In this document: piece after piece, positions 11,854 to 22,242 of the stretch
Numbering within the stretch: the first letter of the stretch is position 1
How the letters are laid out: each line of letters begins with the position of its first letter
Source: Rhynchospora pubera
Taxonomy: Eukaryota > Streptophyta > Magnoliopsida > Poales > Cyperaceae
Direction: 5' to 3'
Assembly (NCBI GenBank): GCA_028095005.1
Contig: CM051460.1
Coordinates: 286,604,238-286,668,237, forward strand
Length of the DNA stretch: 64,000 bases
Position numbers and translations under genes: made by a program
Notes under the pieces: model-generated
Databases searched by the model: none
The model's input: only the letters and a program-made list of their open reading frames with translations
Told to the model about the DNA's origin: nothing

Positions 11854-13276
11854 GAACCTACTCATTCACTTATTTGTATTTGCGCATAAATTGCGATTGC
11901 GTATGTTCATTCATTAAAACTTTCGACCTTTCTATTTTAAATTTTATTGCATATATGATTCGTGACAAAAAAAAAATGTATACTTTTTGCTTGTCAATTC
12001 AGTTCCCATTCTATTTAAAATTTGTTGGAATAATATGGGATTAAGTTATAAGCATCTCAAGTCCAAACCTATAAACAGCCCAAAATAGGAACTACCTGCA
12101 TTTAGGACCGGATCCAATATTGACTATTGGATTATGAACCGTGGAAATTAAATCCCAAAACTCTGTCAGAATTATCGTTATCAACACTGGGCACTGGGTA
12201 TCGGTCGTCAAATTTGATTAATTTGACACATGATCCGCTACTATTTAGGTTATATCTTGTTCGTCAGAATTCCGATTTTAATAACAATGGAAGCCCACAA
12301 AATTTCATCTTTTAATATATCTTTAATTTGAATATATTTCTTTGTAGTATAATTACATTGCAGAAAATTGTCAGCTAGAGAAAAATAATTAAGAAATTCA
12401 CATGATATTTACTTAAGAAACAAATCATATCATTCTGCCAAAATGATGTTGTTGACCAAGATATTCACAAAATCTAGAAAATTAAAAACATATTGTCTCA
12501 TTCGAAGGAATTTTAAAATATATTGTCTTGTTGGAGAGATAATAATAAGAAAATAGATAATATTTCATAATCTTCTTTTATTGTAAAAATCGACCAACCT
12601 CAAAAAAAAAAAAATCATAGAACTTTCTCTGAAATCTTATTGAGAAAAATAATTTAAAAACAACATAATATAGTTTCTGTAGAGTCCAAAATTATGAAAA
12701 TTTAGAGTTCTATCGGATTCGATGAATATGGCCCATACAAAACAGTATCGTGCAATTGCCGCAATAAATCCAGATGTTGGCATTTGCCAGAGTTCATGAG
12801 GATACTATCCGCTTGCTAGAATCCGAAATCTAAATAAACTAATTTCAATATCTAACTTTTTTTTTTATGTACTGCTATAAAAAGGAGTATATTCTCATGA
12901 ACTCTTGCTTATTTTTGGAGAGAAAAATACATAAAAACGATAGCTACAAAAAGCCACACAGACATTTGGATTTTGGAACAGGACAGTACTAGAAAAAATG
13001 ATAGCAGAAATAGTAAACAGAGTATATCCTTTGAGCAATCAGAAATCCTATATATCGAAATCAGTGTTTTGATTATATATTTTTGGGAAAATTTCAATAT
13101 CGTTTTTTTTTTCAATTTCTTTACTAATGCTTTATTTTCACTATGAAAGGAATAACACCCTAATTTATTTTAGAAAATTGAATTGGAAGGGTGAAATCAT
13201 ATATCGGTCGCTTACGCCAGATATCATTGTATTTTTCAAAGAATAAGAAACAAAAGAGAAAACAACAAAGGATGTT
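11854..13276. other. Intergenic, AT-rich
   Basis: No supported gene. Short open frames have no recognisable product. No structured repeat noted. Confidence 0.4.
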
Positions 13277-13284
13277 ACTATTGA

Positions 13285-13602
13285 TAGACCTGTCAATATT
13301 AACATCCGTTCCGCTGTTCCGTTCTGTTCCGTCGAAACGGAACGTTAAATGAAAGCTAAAATGGATTCCGTTTTCAGAAACGGAACGGAAACGGAACCGA
13401 AATTTGTTAACGTAAATGGAACGGAATACGGAAATGGGCTGAAATCAATAGGAAATGTGAGGCGGAACGTTAAATGGAACAAAAATTTGTTACGTTTGTC
13501 GAAACGGAACGGAAATGAAACAGCCATTTCGTTCCGTTACCGAAACGGAACATTAAATGAAAATGGCTGTTCAGTTTCCATCTCTAACGTTTGACAGGTA
13601 TA
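13285..13602. mobile_element. hAT-type MITE rich in ACGGAAC repeats
   Basis: 318 bp, ends TAGACCTGTCAA / TTGACAGGTATA, 8-bp TSD ACTATTGA (13277-13284, 13603-13610). The interior is packed with AACGGAAC and its complement GTTCCGTT. The TAGACCTG end and repeat style match the larger element at 61079. The open frame across it is repeat-derived. Confidence 0.7.
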
Positions 13603-13610
13603 ACTATTGA

Positions 13611-14495
13611 TGTTCAAACTTCAAAATGTCACTGTCTGTCACGAGCCTTGCAAATTACTTTAGATTTTTTTTTTTCTAGATGATGCCCAACAATACAACT
13701 CTATAGATTTGATTTACTGTGATGAAATAACTTAAATTGACCACATAAATGGTGAGGCGCTAGTTTGTTATCCAAAATCTCTTTTAAGTGGTTTACACGT
13801 GTTTGTACTTGCTATTCAAACTCTTACTAATTCATATCCATCCAACCCAAAACGTCAAAATTGTTTACTATATACGTGGTTATAATATACAATATATTAA
13901 ATAATATATCACATTTATCAGGCTTCATTTTTATTATTCCAATTTATTTAATATCTCTTAATACTATTTTTCTAGAAAAGGAAATTCCGTGAATGAACCT
14001 AGCGCAAACTACATCCGGAAAACATGGAACTCATATTGGAGCCCACTTGGGTACCTTTTCTGGGCCCACAAATTGGTCCACTGGAACAGGTTCACGGTAC
14101 AAATAACTCAAGACCCACAATTTCTATGAGTGGATAAATTTTGGGGTGGAGTGCAAATATCAACCACCAAAAGAAAGAAAGAGCATTGTTCCAGTAGAAG
14201 ATTCCTAATTCCGTGCATCACTTTCACAAGGGATCATTGGCGTTTCTCTCTCTACCCCCCATTTTTTATACAACAAGGATTTCTTGCCCACTTGTTTAAC
14301 CCACTTGGACCATTTACTTTTTGGAGAGAGAAAGAGAGAGGATCACATTCACGTGATCATCTTAGAAAGAGAAATTGATTATTTCACATCAACTACCATT
14401 TATATCCCTTAGAAGCATTCCAAAGGAGAGAGAAAGTGCAACCAATCAACCAAACCAGTTTCCAACCAATTCTTGATCTAGCTTTCCAACAAAGG
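13611..14495. other. 5' flank and leader of the Cys-motif acidic-repeat gene
   Basis: Noncoding. 14110-14495 has CT-rich stretches typical of a plant promoter/leader (TCTCTCTCTACCCCCC, TTTTTTATACAAC). A reading frame extends upstream of 14496 from a GTG, but not from an ATG. Confidence 0.4.
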
Positions 14496-15449
14496 ATGAA
14501 GAGAGAAGGAAGACACCATGGCAATGCTAAGTCTCACCCCAACAAGACGGCGCGGTACCTCGAGAAGCTCCCGTCGGTTAGCGTCGAAGTCGGCAACAAC
14601 CAACTGCAGCTGGTGCCCCCAAAACCGACAAACGGCTCGAGATTCACCGGGAAGTGCAAGAAGCCGAGGTGCAAGTCATGCCACTACCACCCGGTGACCA
14701 AGTCGAAAGACAAGGCGAAGGGTTCGCACAAACTCAAGTCGTGCGACGTGGCGTTGAACCATCGGTTGGTCTCGTGGCGTGTTGTCGGGGATGACTTGGG
14801 GATCGCTGACTATAAAGGCGTGTCGGCGAGTGCGGTATTAAAAGATCTAGCCGGCAGTATATATTCTAGTAATTATTCGTGCGACGAACCTTATGAATAC
14901 CATGAGAGAGCACAAGAGGTAGGTTATGATGTAGATATTAGTTATGGTTATGGGGGTGGTAGTAATATTAGCAACAATTTCATTGACAATTCAAGTGATA
15001 ATTTTATTGAATTTGGGGGCCTATTTGATGAAGATGAACCTGTGCATAAGAGTAATAGTGCTAATACCATTGACAAGTCAACTGATTTTATTGAATTTGG
15101 AAACCTTTTCGAGGAAATTAACCATGATTATAAGAAGGGAAAAGGTCTTATAGACTCCTCAAATGATTTTATTGGATTAGAGGGTCTATTCCATGAGATG
15201 GAATCAAGTGAAATTATCGGATTCGAGGGCCTTTTCGATGAACCCGAATCGAGCGAATACTTTGGATTCGCGGGTCTTTTCGATGAAATTGAAAGTGAAG
15301 AAGAGCCAGATCCAGATGTTGTCAAGAAACATTCTGATATGAAATCAGATACAGAGGAGGAAGAAGGAGATGACATGGGGTTCTGCATTGTTGGAGTTAC
15401 CTATGAATTCTCTGATGGGGAAGATTGGCTTGTGGTGGATGAGATGTGA
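14496..15449 (+). CDS. Plant-specific Cys-motif protein with acidic GLFDE repeats, function unknown
   Basis: Intronless, 317 residues from ATG 14496; upstream in-frame codons offer only a GTG. The N-terminal third is the conserved part of a family I recall only from plants, with no assigned role: MKREGRHHG at the start, KPTNGSRFTGKCKKPRCKSC (a C-x4-C-x2-C-x-H cluster), SKDKAKG, then DVALNHRLVSWRVV. The Cys/His cluster may bind metal, but this is inference. The rest is acidic and low-complexity, with about five copies of a short aromatic-acidic motif (FIEFGGLFDE, FIEFGNLFEE, FIGLEGLFHE, IIGFEGLFDE, YFGFAGLFDE) and an acidic C-terminus ending WLVVDEM. There is no signal peptide or membrane segment. 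The N-terminal half is GC-rich and the repeat half AT-rich, suggesting the repeats expanded recently. Confidence 0.8.
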   Translation: MKREGRHHGNAKSHPNKTARYLEKLPSVSVEVGNNQLQLVPPKPTNGSRFTGKCKKPRCKSCHYHPVTKSKDKAKGSHKLKSCDVALNHRLVSWRVVGDDLGIADYKGVSASAVLKDLAGSIYSSNYSCDEPYEYHERAQEVGYDVDISYGYGGGSNISNNFIDNSSDNFIEFGGLFDEDEPVHKSNSANTIDKSTDFIEFGNLFEEINHDYKKGKGLIDSSNDFIGLEGLFHEMESSEIIGFEGLFDEPESSEYFGFAGLFDEIESEEEPDPDVVKKHSDMKSDTEEEEGDDMGFCIVGVTYEFSDGEDWLVVDEM

Positions 15450-16122
15450 GATCCTTATCAGCCCCAACCCCTCTCCAAACTCCCAACCACCAATTGAAAA
15501 CCAGGAAAAAGAAAAAAAAATGAAATAACAGAGGGGTTATTTCATTATTTGTGGTTCTCTTCAATTGTGTCTCTGTATCACAGGTTATGTTCTGTGGTTG
15601 TGTTTGTTGGCTTGATCTGGATTTGAAACAAAAAAAAAACTGTCTGATGTGTATATATATTATTGTAAATTATGGCAGTAAATAAGCCATCTTATTGTGG
15701 CGATATTGGCTTCTTCTTGTCGTTTCTTTGTCTAATTTGATTAACAAGAAAAACAAATATATATTTACTGCATGGTGTACAATTAATAGCGGGAAAATGA
15801 AAAATATATATATATTTTTTGTTCACCTTTCAGTTATACCTTTTGTTTTGTTTTATGCTTGATATAGATAGTGATATGACCAAAGATGTACCATGGAAGT
15901 TACATTTGCTCTTTTTCAATTATGTCCTCTTGTGTAGTTTATGCTTGAGATAATGATATGACAACAGATGAACTATAGAAGTAGATGGGAATGGGAGATC
16001 CAATGAGATGTATCTCTAAAAATTGATATAAGAATAAGATGGGATCACCTATTTTAAAAAAAATAAATAAAAAAAGGAGAGAAGTGTCTTGTATCAGAAA
16101 GATTCAAACAGTTATGTAATTT
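15450..16122. other. 3' UTR and intergenic
   Basis: The first 300 bases are a T-rich 3' UTR of the preceding gene (AAATAAGCC near 15680 may serve as poly(A) signal). The rest is featureless. Confidence 0.4.
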
Positions 16123-16290
16123 GGGGCTATTTCGATTCACGGAGGAATTTGGCGAATTTCATCTTTCTAGCATAAATTTATTATAAATAATCCAAACTCT
16201 TCACAAAGTTATACACTTCCCAATAATTTTATGTCTAGGAATTGAAAGTTCTCCAAATTCTCTAAATTTCTAAGCGATCCAAACGGCCCC
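16123..16290. mobile_element. MITE, family B copy 1
   Basis: 168 bp, GGGGCTATTTCGATTCACGG at the left and GATCCAAACGGCCCC at the right. The interior (TTTATTATAAATAATCCAAA, CTTCACAAAGTTATACAC) matches the element at 63629, which has a clean 3-bp TSD. Here the left TIR is diverged and the TSD is unclear. Confidence 0.6.
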
Positions 16291-16358
16291 TTATTTTTTT
16301 TTCTTTATTTTTAATATCAAAGGTTCCGTTTGAATAAGGTGCGGAAATAAAGGAATAA

Positions 16359-16768
16359 GGTGTGTTTGGATGAGCAGGGAATAGGGTATAAGAATAAGAA
16401 ATTTCGGTTTGCGTGCTTATTATTATTCTTGTGCAATCCAAACAACACAAGAAAAGGAATTTGGGCACTTATTCCTATAGGCTCCGTTTGGATGTGTTGA
16501 GAATAAGGTAGGAAGAAGGAAGAAGGGAAGAAATTTATTGGGAAGGGGTAAATTTATTGAGAAGTGTGTAACTTTTGTGAAGATTTTGGATGGTTAGAAA
16601 TAAATTTATTGGTAAAAAGTGATTATTCTTTATTCCTTATTCCGGAAAGAGGCCATCCAAACGGAGCCATACTAACAAAACCATGGTATAAGAATAAGGA
16701 ATAAAAATAAGCACACAAACCGAAATTTTTTATTCTTATATCCTATTTCCGGCTCATCCAAACACACC
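16359..16768. mobile_element. Middle MITE of the nest, TSD TAA
   Basis: Perfect 16-bp TIR GGTGTGTTTGGATGAG / CTCATCCAAACACACC. TSD TAA at 16356-16358 and 16769-16771, the preferred PIF/Harbinger target. It is itself split by the element at 16480-16668; the two parts pair through AAATTTCGGTTTG and CAAACCGAAATTT. Confidence 0.75.
16480..16668. mobile_element. Tourist-like MITE, family A copy 3 (inverted), innermost
   Basis: 189 bp, ends GGCTCCGTTTGGATG / CATCCAAACGGAGCC, TSD ATA (16477-16479, 16669-16671). In inverted orientation relative to the copies at 7448 and 9146. Confidence 0.8.
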
Positions 16769-17152
16769 TAAGAGAATAAAGAAATAAATTTATTATAAAC
16801 AATCCAAACTCTTCATAAAGTTACACACTTCCCAATACTTCTTTCCACTTCTTCCCTTATTCCTCTTATTCCCAGACCATCCAGACGGAGCAAAAGATAA
16901 AAGGACTCTTAAACTATAATCACAAAATAAATTCATTAGGTGTCATCTATATTAATATTATCTTCGTTATATGCACATTAAAAGATTATGACATCTCTAA
17001 CTTTATTTTGTCGAGATTCGAAAGCAAAGAAAAAGTAAAACAAATATAGTCCCCAATTCCCCGTCATAGAACTTCTGCAAGCATTTAATTTGGCGTCAAT
17101 CGAACACTATCAAAACTTTGTAACTTTTTTTTTTCTACCGATGTGCATACAG

Positions 17153-17297
17153 GCTGTGTTTGGATTGGAGTGGGAAGAAGAGAATAAAAAAAAAGACCCA
17201 AATTTATTATTAAACAATTCAAACTCTTCACAAAGTTATATACTTTCCAATACTTCTTTTCACTTTTTTTCTTCTTTTCACACCTCATCCAAACGAA
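17153..17297. mobile_element. Diverged Tourist-like MITE
   Basis: GGCTGTGTTTGGATTGG at the left and CCTCATCCAAACGAAATC at the right, with the same type of interior (CAAACTCTTCACAAAGTTAT). Old, no clear TSD. Confidence 0.45.
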
Positions 17298-18852
17298 ATC
17301 ACAGAAAATTATTATATTTTGATATGTATATGTGGTAGAAGATACCGACACTTTTAAATTTTAACATCTAAACCTTCCTCTTTTGCGTATATACATTAAT
17401 ACATAGATCGTTTTCCATTTTAATTAATGATTTGTTAATTTGATAATTTTTCTTCAAATATTAAACTTTCCCAATAAGTGTTGCGGAATAATGAAAGCGA
17501 CTTTTGGTTAGTCCCTTGCTAAGTTTTGCTTTTGCATGTCTTACCTTAAGGGTAGGCGGGTAGCGTGGGGCCCTTGCATAGCATCATGCTACATGGACCA
17601 TCGCACGGTGCACAAACCACATGTTGCCATTTCTGGAGCTTTGGCTTGTCACGCATGTGGTGACATGTCACCGTCTCCATTGATAAGCAATTGCTTGAAG
17701 TCATGACTTCCAAAAAATATATATATCAAAGACTATTTCAATTTTTCTTTTCTTTTTTTTTCCCCCTTAATATACACCTTCTTAAGAAATAAAATAATTG
17801 GCTCAACTGAGTTGTCTTTTCTAAAGAGGAAATTGAGAAAAAATGGATAATTTCGTCAAACTGCTACTTTTGTCCTCAAAATAAAAAGTGGAGAGAAAGA
17901 ATACTACTTTAATTCATACCCTACCGTTTTCTTTCTGAAAAGAATAAAAAAAAGGCCCTTTAGTTTGGTAGAGGCATTTATGTCAAAATTATATGTTTCA
18001 TCAGCCTCTTTCTAATGGAATATTCCATTTAACAACTAAAATGCTGTTATTGGTTAATCGGAATAAGTTTAATAAGATGCTCATTTGAAAAGACCATAAT
18101 GTTTGGGTAATAGACTCGGTCTACTGCCTGTGAATCTGCTTTAATTTAGCACCAAAATAGGATATAATTTTTAAAAAAAATTACACATCAATTGAAGCCC
18201 AAAAGGTCTTGTATAAATATACGACCATATACCTTCAAAGACCCGGTCCTTATCCTTGTAGTTAATTTAATGGGCTTTTCTGAAATACAAGCTAGCCCGG
18301 TCCAGAAACTAAAATTTAGTCTTGCAAATGGAAATGGGAGGGAGGGTTTATTATCGTTTTTTATGCAAATAGTGAAATGATAATCTTTTTAAATTACTAT
18401 ATAAATTGTAGGCTTTAATAAACCTTCTAGCTCATGTTCATTTTCCATTAACATGGAATGTTACTGGGTATTAGATTTAGATATAGGGTCCTTATCTTGG
18501 TTGTTTGGTTTTCAATTTGGACTAGTGCAATTAAGGGGATGACGTATAACTGGGCAGCGTGACACTTGCTCTCTCTGACCTAAAAAATTTTAAAACTATA
18601 TCTATTCATAGTTTTTTTTTTTCAAAAGAATTTCGCGCCACCTCACACAAACTTGTGGATCCATCCATGCGTCTCTCAAGCATGCATTAATATTGTTCAA
18701 ACAAAAACAGCTACTGTTTACCTAAATTTAGCATATGCATCTAGACCAAAAAATGTCTTTAACCTATTTATTCTCTTATTACAAGCTAGGGGGATTAAGA
18801 AGCAAGGGGTAGAGAGACATCAGAAAAGTTGAATTTAGAGAGAGAAAAGGAG
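17298..18852. other. Intergenic and 5' flank of the WADQWD gene
   Basis: No other gene seen. 18780-18850 is purine-rich (AAGCAAGGGGTAGAGAGAC, GAGAGAGAAAAGGAG) and is probably the leader of the small gene that follows. Confidence 0.4.
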
Positions 18853-19020
18853 ATGGAGGTCTACTCTGGCGGTTTGTCTTGGGCTGACCAGTGGGACCCG
18901 ACTCCTGACCCGCCGCTGTCGTCAGAGGAAAGCGGCAAATCCGGCAAGAAAGGGTCGAAGACACAGGAAAGATTCAAGAAATGGATCAATGAGCTCTTCA
19001 GCAAGAAGTCCAATAAGTAA
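18853..19020 (+). CDS. Small conserved plant protein, WADQWD type (55 residues)
   Basis: Starts MEVYSGGLSWADQWDPTPDP and ends in a basic, amphipathic stretch (FKKWINELFSKKSNK). The start at 18853 is chosen because the family, as I remember it, begins a few residues before the GGLSWADQWD motif; an upstream in-frame ATG at 18829 would add eight residues. Such short single-exon proteins occur across flowering plants without known function. No signal peptide or membrane segment. The C-terminus has Lys spacing that could contact a membrane or nucleic acid, but that is a guess. The purine-rich leader and T-rich 3' flank look like a real transcript. Confidence 0.7.
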   Translation: MEVYSGGLSWADQWDPTPDPPLSSEESGKSGKKGSKTQERFKKWINELFSKKSNK

Positions 19021-20711
19021 AAAACTTTAATTTTCTTTTTGGGTTTTCTTCATTGTCTTCTTTTCTCTCTTTTGTATGTACGTTCTTGATTTGTAGATAC
19101 AAATTTATGACTGTTTCTATTTAGCAATGCAAAGGTTGGATCAATTGTTATCTATGTTAGCATATAAATTGCACAACATGGAAATAAAATTATCTTCACC
19201 TTTGTGTTTTGACTCAAAGGATGTAATATAAAGAAAATTGAATATTCTATATTCCATTTTGTGAGTTTGTTCTCCTAAAAGTAATACATTAATTGTTTAT
19301 CTTCATAATCATCTGGTATTCTGGTATTTGAATAACAAAAATTTAGGTCCGTTTCCAATCCATTAAAAAAATCTGCAATGTCGAGTGCTTTTTATATTTT
19401 TTTTATTTTCCTTTGTTGAACAAGACAAGCGATTACTGATTATATTAATTAATGAACTACAAGCCATCAAGCCGTCACGAATCCGAGTCTCTCTATCTCT
19501 ATGATCGATGTTCCATTTCACTTTTCTCTTTCTGCAAATAATTAATTTCGTGAGGCTTTTGATTTAATTAATATTGTGTTGACTAAAATCATCAATTAAT
19601 TAACTTTTTCAAAAAAAAAAAATCATGCCAAATTTATGCTAGAAACATTAAACATCAGTCATCAGATATTCTCTTTAAATAAATGCTCTCTGAATACGAT
19701 AATTATAGTGTGCGCATACAAGATTGTCTTAAAAAAACATTCCAACTAATGCACGCCTTCCGATCAACAATGGATGCCCTGTGATTAATATCGAGATTCA
19801 TGTGGCCCGTAATCTTAACCGTCAAAATTAGATTGGCTGGTCCGTTAACTGCTGCAGACCTCTGCATCACTGCGAGGATGCGCTCCCTGTAACCAGGCGC
19901 CGGCATGCTATAATATATAGCATGGCTCTTGTGTTGTCAATTTGCCATAATAGCGAGTATACACATAAATAAAAGTATATAATTATGTGAATATATGATG
20001 AGGTACTATTTCTATTTGTAGTTGATAAAATAAAAACGTGTATCGAATAAATCATTTTTATATGAATACGAGGCAAATAAAGTTTATAACATATGGAAGT
20101 GTCGGATAGTAATGTTATAGGTGATCTTTATAGTTGTTATAAAATTGTCGAAGTAGTTTCGTTTTCAATAGATTTCCATTTTCCAGATAATAAATGAGCA
20201 TGTGTTATTGACTGCTATACATTCCAACATCTCTACATTGTCGGTGCAGATTTTAGTGCTTGCACTCAAATTTGGGCGCATTTAATGCGCAAAATAAATA
20301 GAAATATAAACCATGTGTTGTATAAATTTAATGTTATGTTAAGTTTCGCACTTTACAATGCTATTATATTAGTTTCATTGCTTTTGTAAAAAAAAAAAAA
20401 ATGTGCCAGCTAGCGTCAAAAAATTGCGATATAAATAATGTCCTTTAAGCAAACTATGATCTGGCATTTTTGTGAGAGCAGCAATCAGTTGACCAAATTG
20501 TGGTTGAACGGAAAGAAAAAACTGACTGACAATTTTGCCTTTGACTGTTGAGTAAATTAGCGTTCTGATATAGCACTCTGCAAGCATGCAAAGCAGTTGC
20601 TAGTTGCTACAGACTTACAACTTAGATCGGTGAGAATTGGAATAGGAATTCTCATTTTGTCAAAATCTCTAATCGGAAAGAAAATGAGGTCCAATGGAAT
20701 GGAATTAATTT
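19021..20711. other. Intergenic
   Basis: The first 150 bases are a T-rich 3' UTR. 19700-19910 is somewhat less AT-rich but holds no recognised gene. 20640-20711 joins 35537 onward once the gypsy element is removed. Confidence 0.4.
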
Positions 20712-20716
20712 GATGG

Positions 20717-21336
20717 TGATACAGTCATATCAGAATGTGGGCCTAATAGTTACGAAAAATCTTGTTTGAGGCCCAGACCATAAGAGAATGTTCCAAGAAT
20801 CCCTCTTGAGGCCCCTTAGAGAAAGGAGTTCGTAAGTTGTGATGATTAGGGTGGACCCAAAGCCGTTGCGCTTAGGATAGGGCGAGGGTCAGAAACCGTT
20901 AGAGGGGACCCCTTCCGGTGGGCCCTCTCGAAGAAACGGTTTCTGAGCATGGTCGCCCTTTCCCTAACGGTCGCGGGATGTTCTGTGACCTCAGGATGAC
21001 AGCTGCGAAGGAAGCCTCGACTCAACCTCGCACAGAAGAGTGTTGGTCATAAGTGAGAAAGGGACATGCCGAGGTTAGGAGAGGTCACAGCGACCTTCGT
21101 GCCATAGCTGAGTAAGGAAGATGACGACACAAGGAGGCCACAGAAGATCCGATGCAATGTGGAAACACCAGACGACTATAAATAGGAACCCCTCTCCATG
21201 GAGGGGGGGTTAGACATTCTGTAAACCAAGAAAAACTATGTACTAAGCTGATTAAGAATGAAATAAAATTAGAAATTCCTACTCTTCCTTATCTAAACTC
21301 TTTGTTGAGATCTATGAGCTAGATAGTAGGTTATCA
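20717..21336 (+). repeat. 5' LTR of the Tat element
   Basis: 620 bp. It contains a TATA box (21176), a run of G near 21203 and an AATAAA-type signal (ATGAAATAAAATT, about 21258). Near-identical to 34911-35531. Confidence 0.93.
21176..21185 (+). promoter_or_regulatory. LTR TATA box
   Basis: CTATAAATAG, about 160 bp before the LTR end; the same box recurs in the 3' LTR near 35371. Confidence 0.75.
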
Positions 21337-21338
21337 AC

Positions 21339-21351
21339 TGGCGCCCACCGT
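21339..21351 (+). other. Primer binding site
   Basis: TGGCGCCCACCGT lies two bases after the LTR and begins with TGG, the complement of a tRNA CCA end. The tRNA species was not determined. Confidence 0.7.
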
Positions 21352-21420
21352 AAATTACAGGAGCTTATTCTAACAATCGAGAAACACAACCTTTTTCTCA
21401 TTGTTGGAGCTCCATTTCGC

Positions 21421-22242
21421 ATGAAAGGGAGTAGGAATATTCATCCAAAAAAGTTAGATTTCAATACACCATCCACAAAAACCATGGCAACTAGCAGTGC
21501 AACCTTCAACACTCCAGCAACGACCTCACAACAGCATGTCACCCCACAACCTCCACCCCCAGGAACGGAGCAAACCTCTGATCAATCTGTTAGCATCTCC
21601 TTAGCCCCACGTCATAACCCTCCAACCATCAACAATGTCATCCCACAAGACAGGTGTAATTATCAACAACCACCACAAATCTTTCCTTCTACAATGCCAT
21701 CCCTCACACCTCCATCCGTTCACAGCAGCCACAGCCATCAACCGCAGCCGCCCCTCCCTCAGCAGTGTCAAGCTCCTCGCGATCCAATGTACCAGCCTCC
21801 GGTCATTGTCACACATCCCCCTCAACAGTACTCCTACCAACACCCCATATTCCCGGCCAATCAGTCAGGTGTACCAACCCAACCATCCAACCAAACGTAC
21901 ACCAGACTATCAAATAGAGAGGAATTAGCCTTGCACAGTGAAGACCACAGACCGCAACTATCTCATAGGCGTTCCCACTACACCAACGTCCCTAATCTTT
22001 CCCGTTCTTACACACGAGGCCGTTCCAAATCCCGTTCACGACGGCCCAAACAACGGTCATCATCTTCAGACTATAGCACTCATAGCTCAAGCGAGCCATC
22101 ACCTCGCAAGCCACTTTCGAAGAAAAACCGCGGTCGATACAACACTTCGACTAGATCCTCGTCTCCAAGTTATTCTCAGACGAGCGACACTAGCGATGGG
22201 AGGTCCAGACTGCGCAAGGACTGTTCGCGTAAAACCTCCTAG
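21421..22242 (+). pseudogene. Tat gag, N-terminal part
   Basis: 273 codons from ATG 21421: a Pro/Gln/Ser-rich first half, then an Arg/Ser-rich segment (SYTRGRSKSRSRRPKQ), closing at TAG 22240-22242. The next frame (22243 onward) is the same frame, so one codon separates the N-terminus from the rest of gag-pol. The stop may be a nonsense mutation or, less likely, a read-through point. Confidence 0.8.

Larger units (their letters stand above)
16322..16891. mobile_element. Outer MITE of a three-level nest
   Basis: Left part 16322-16358 (GGTTCCGTTTGAATAAGG) and right part 16769-16891 (AATCCAAACTCTTCATAAAG to CCATCCAGACGGAGC) form one diverged Tourist-like MITE when the inner elements are removed. 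TSD not resolved. Confidence 0.5.

Noticed and set aside
13345..13594. Open frames on both strands
   Set aside because: Produced by the ACGGAAC repeats of the hAT-type MITE.
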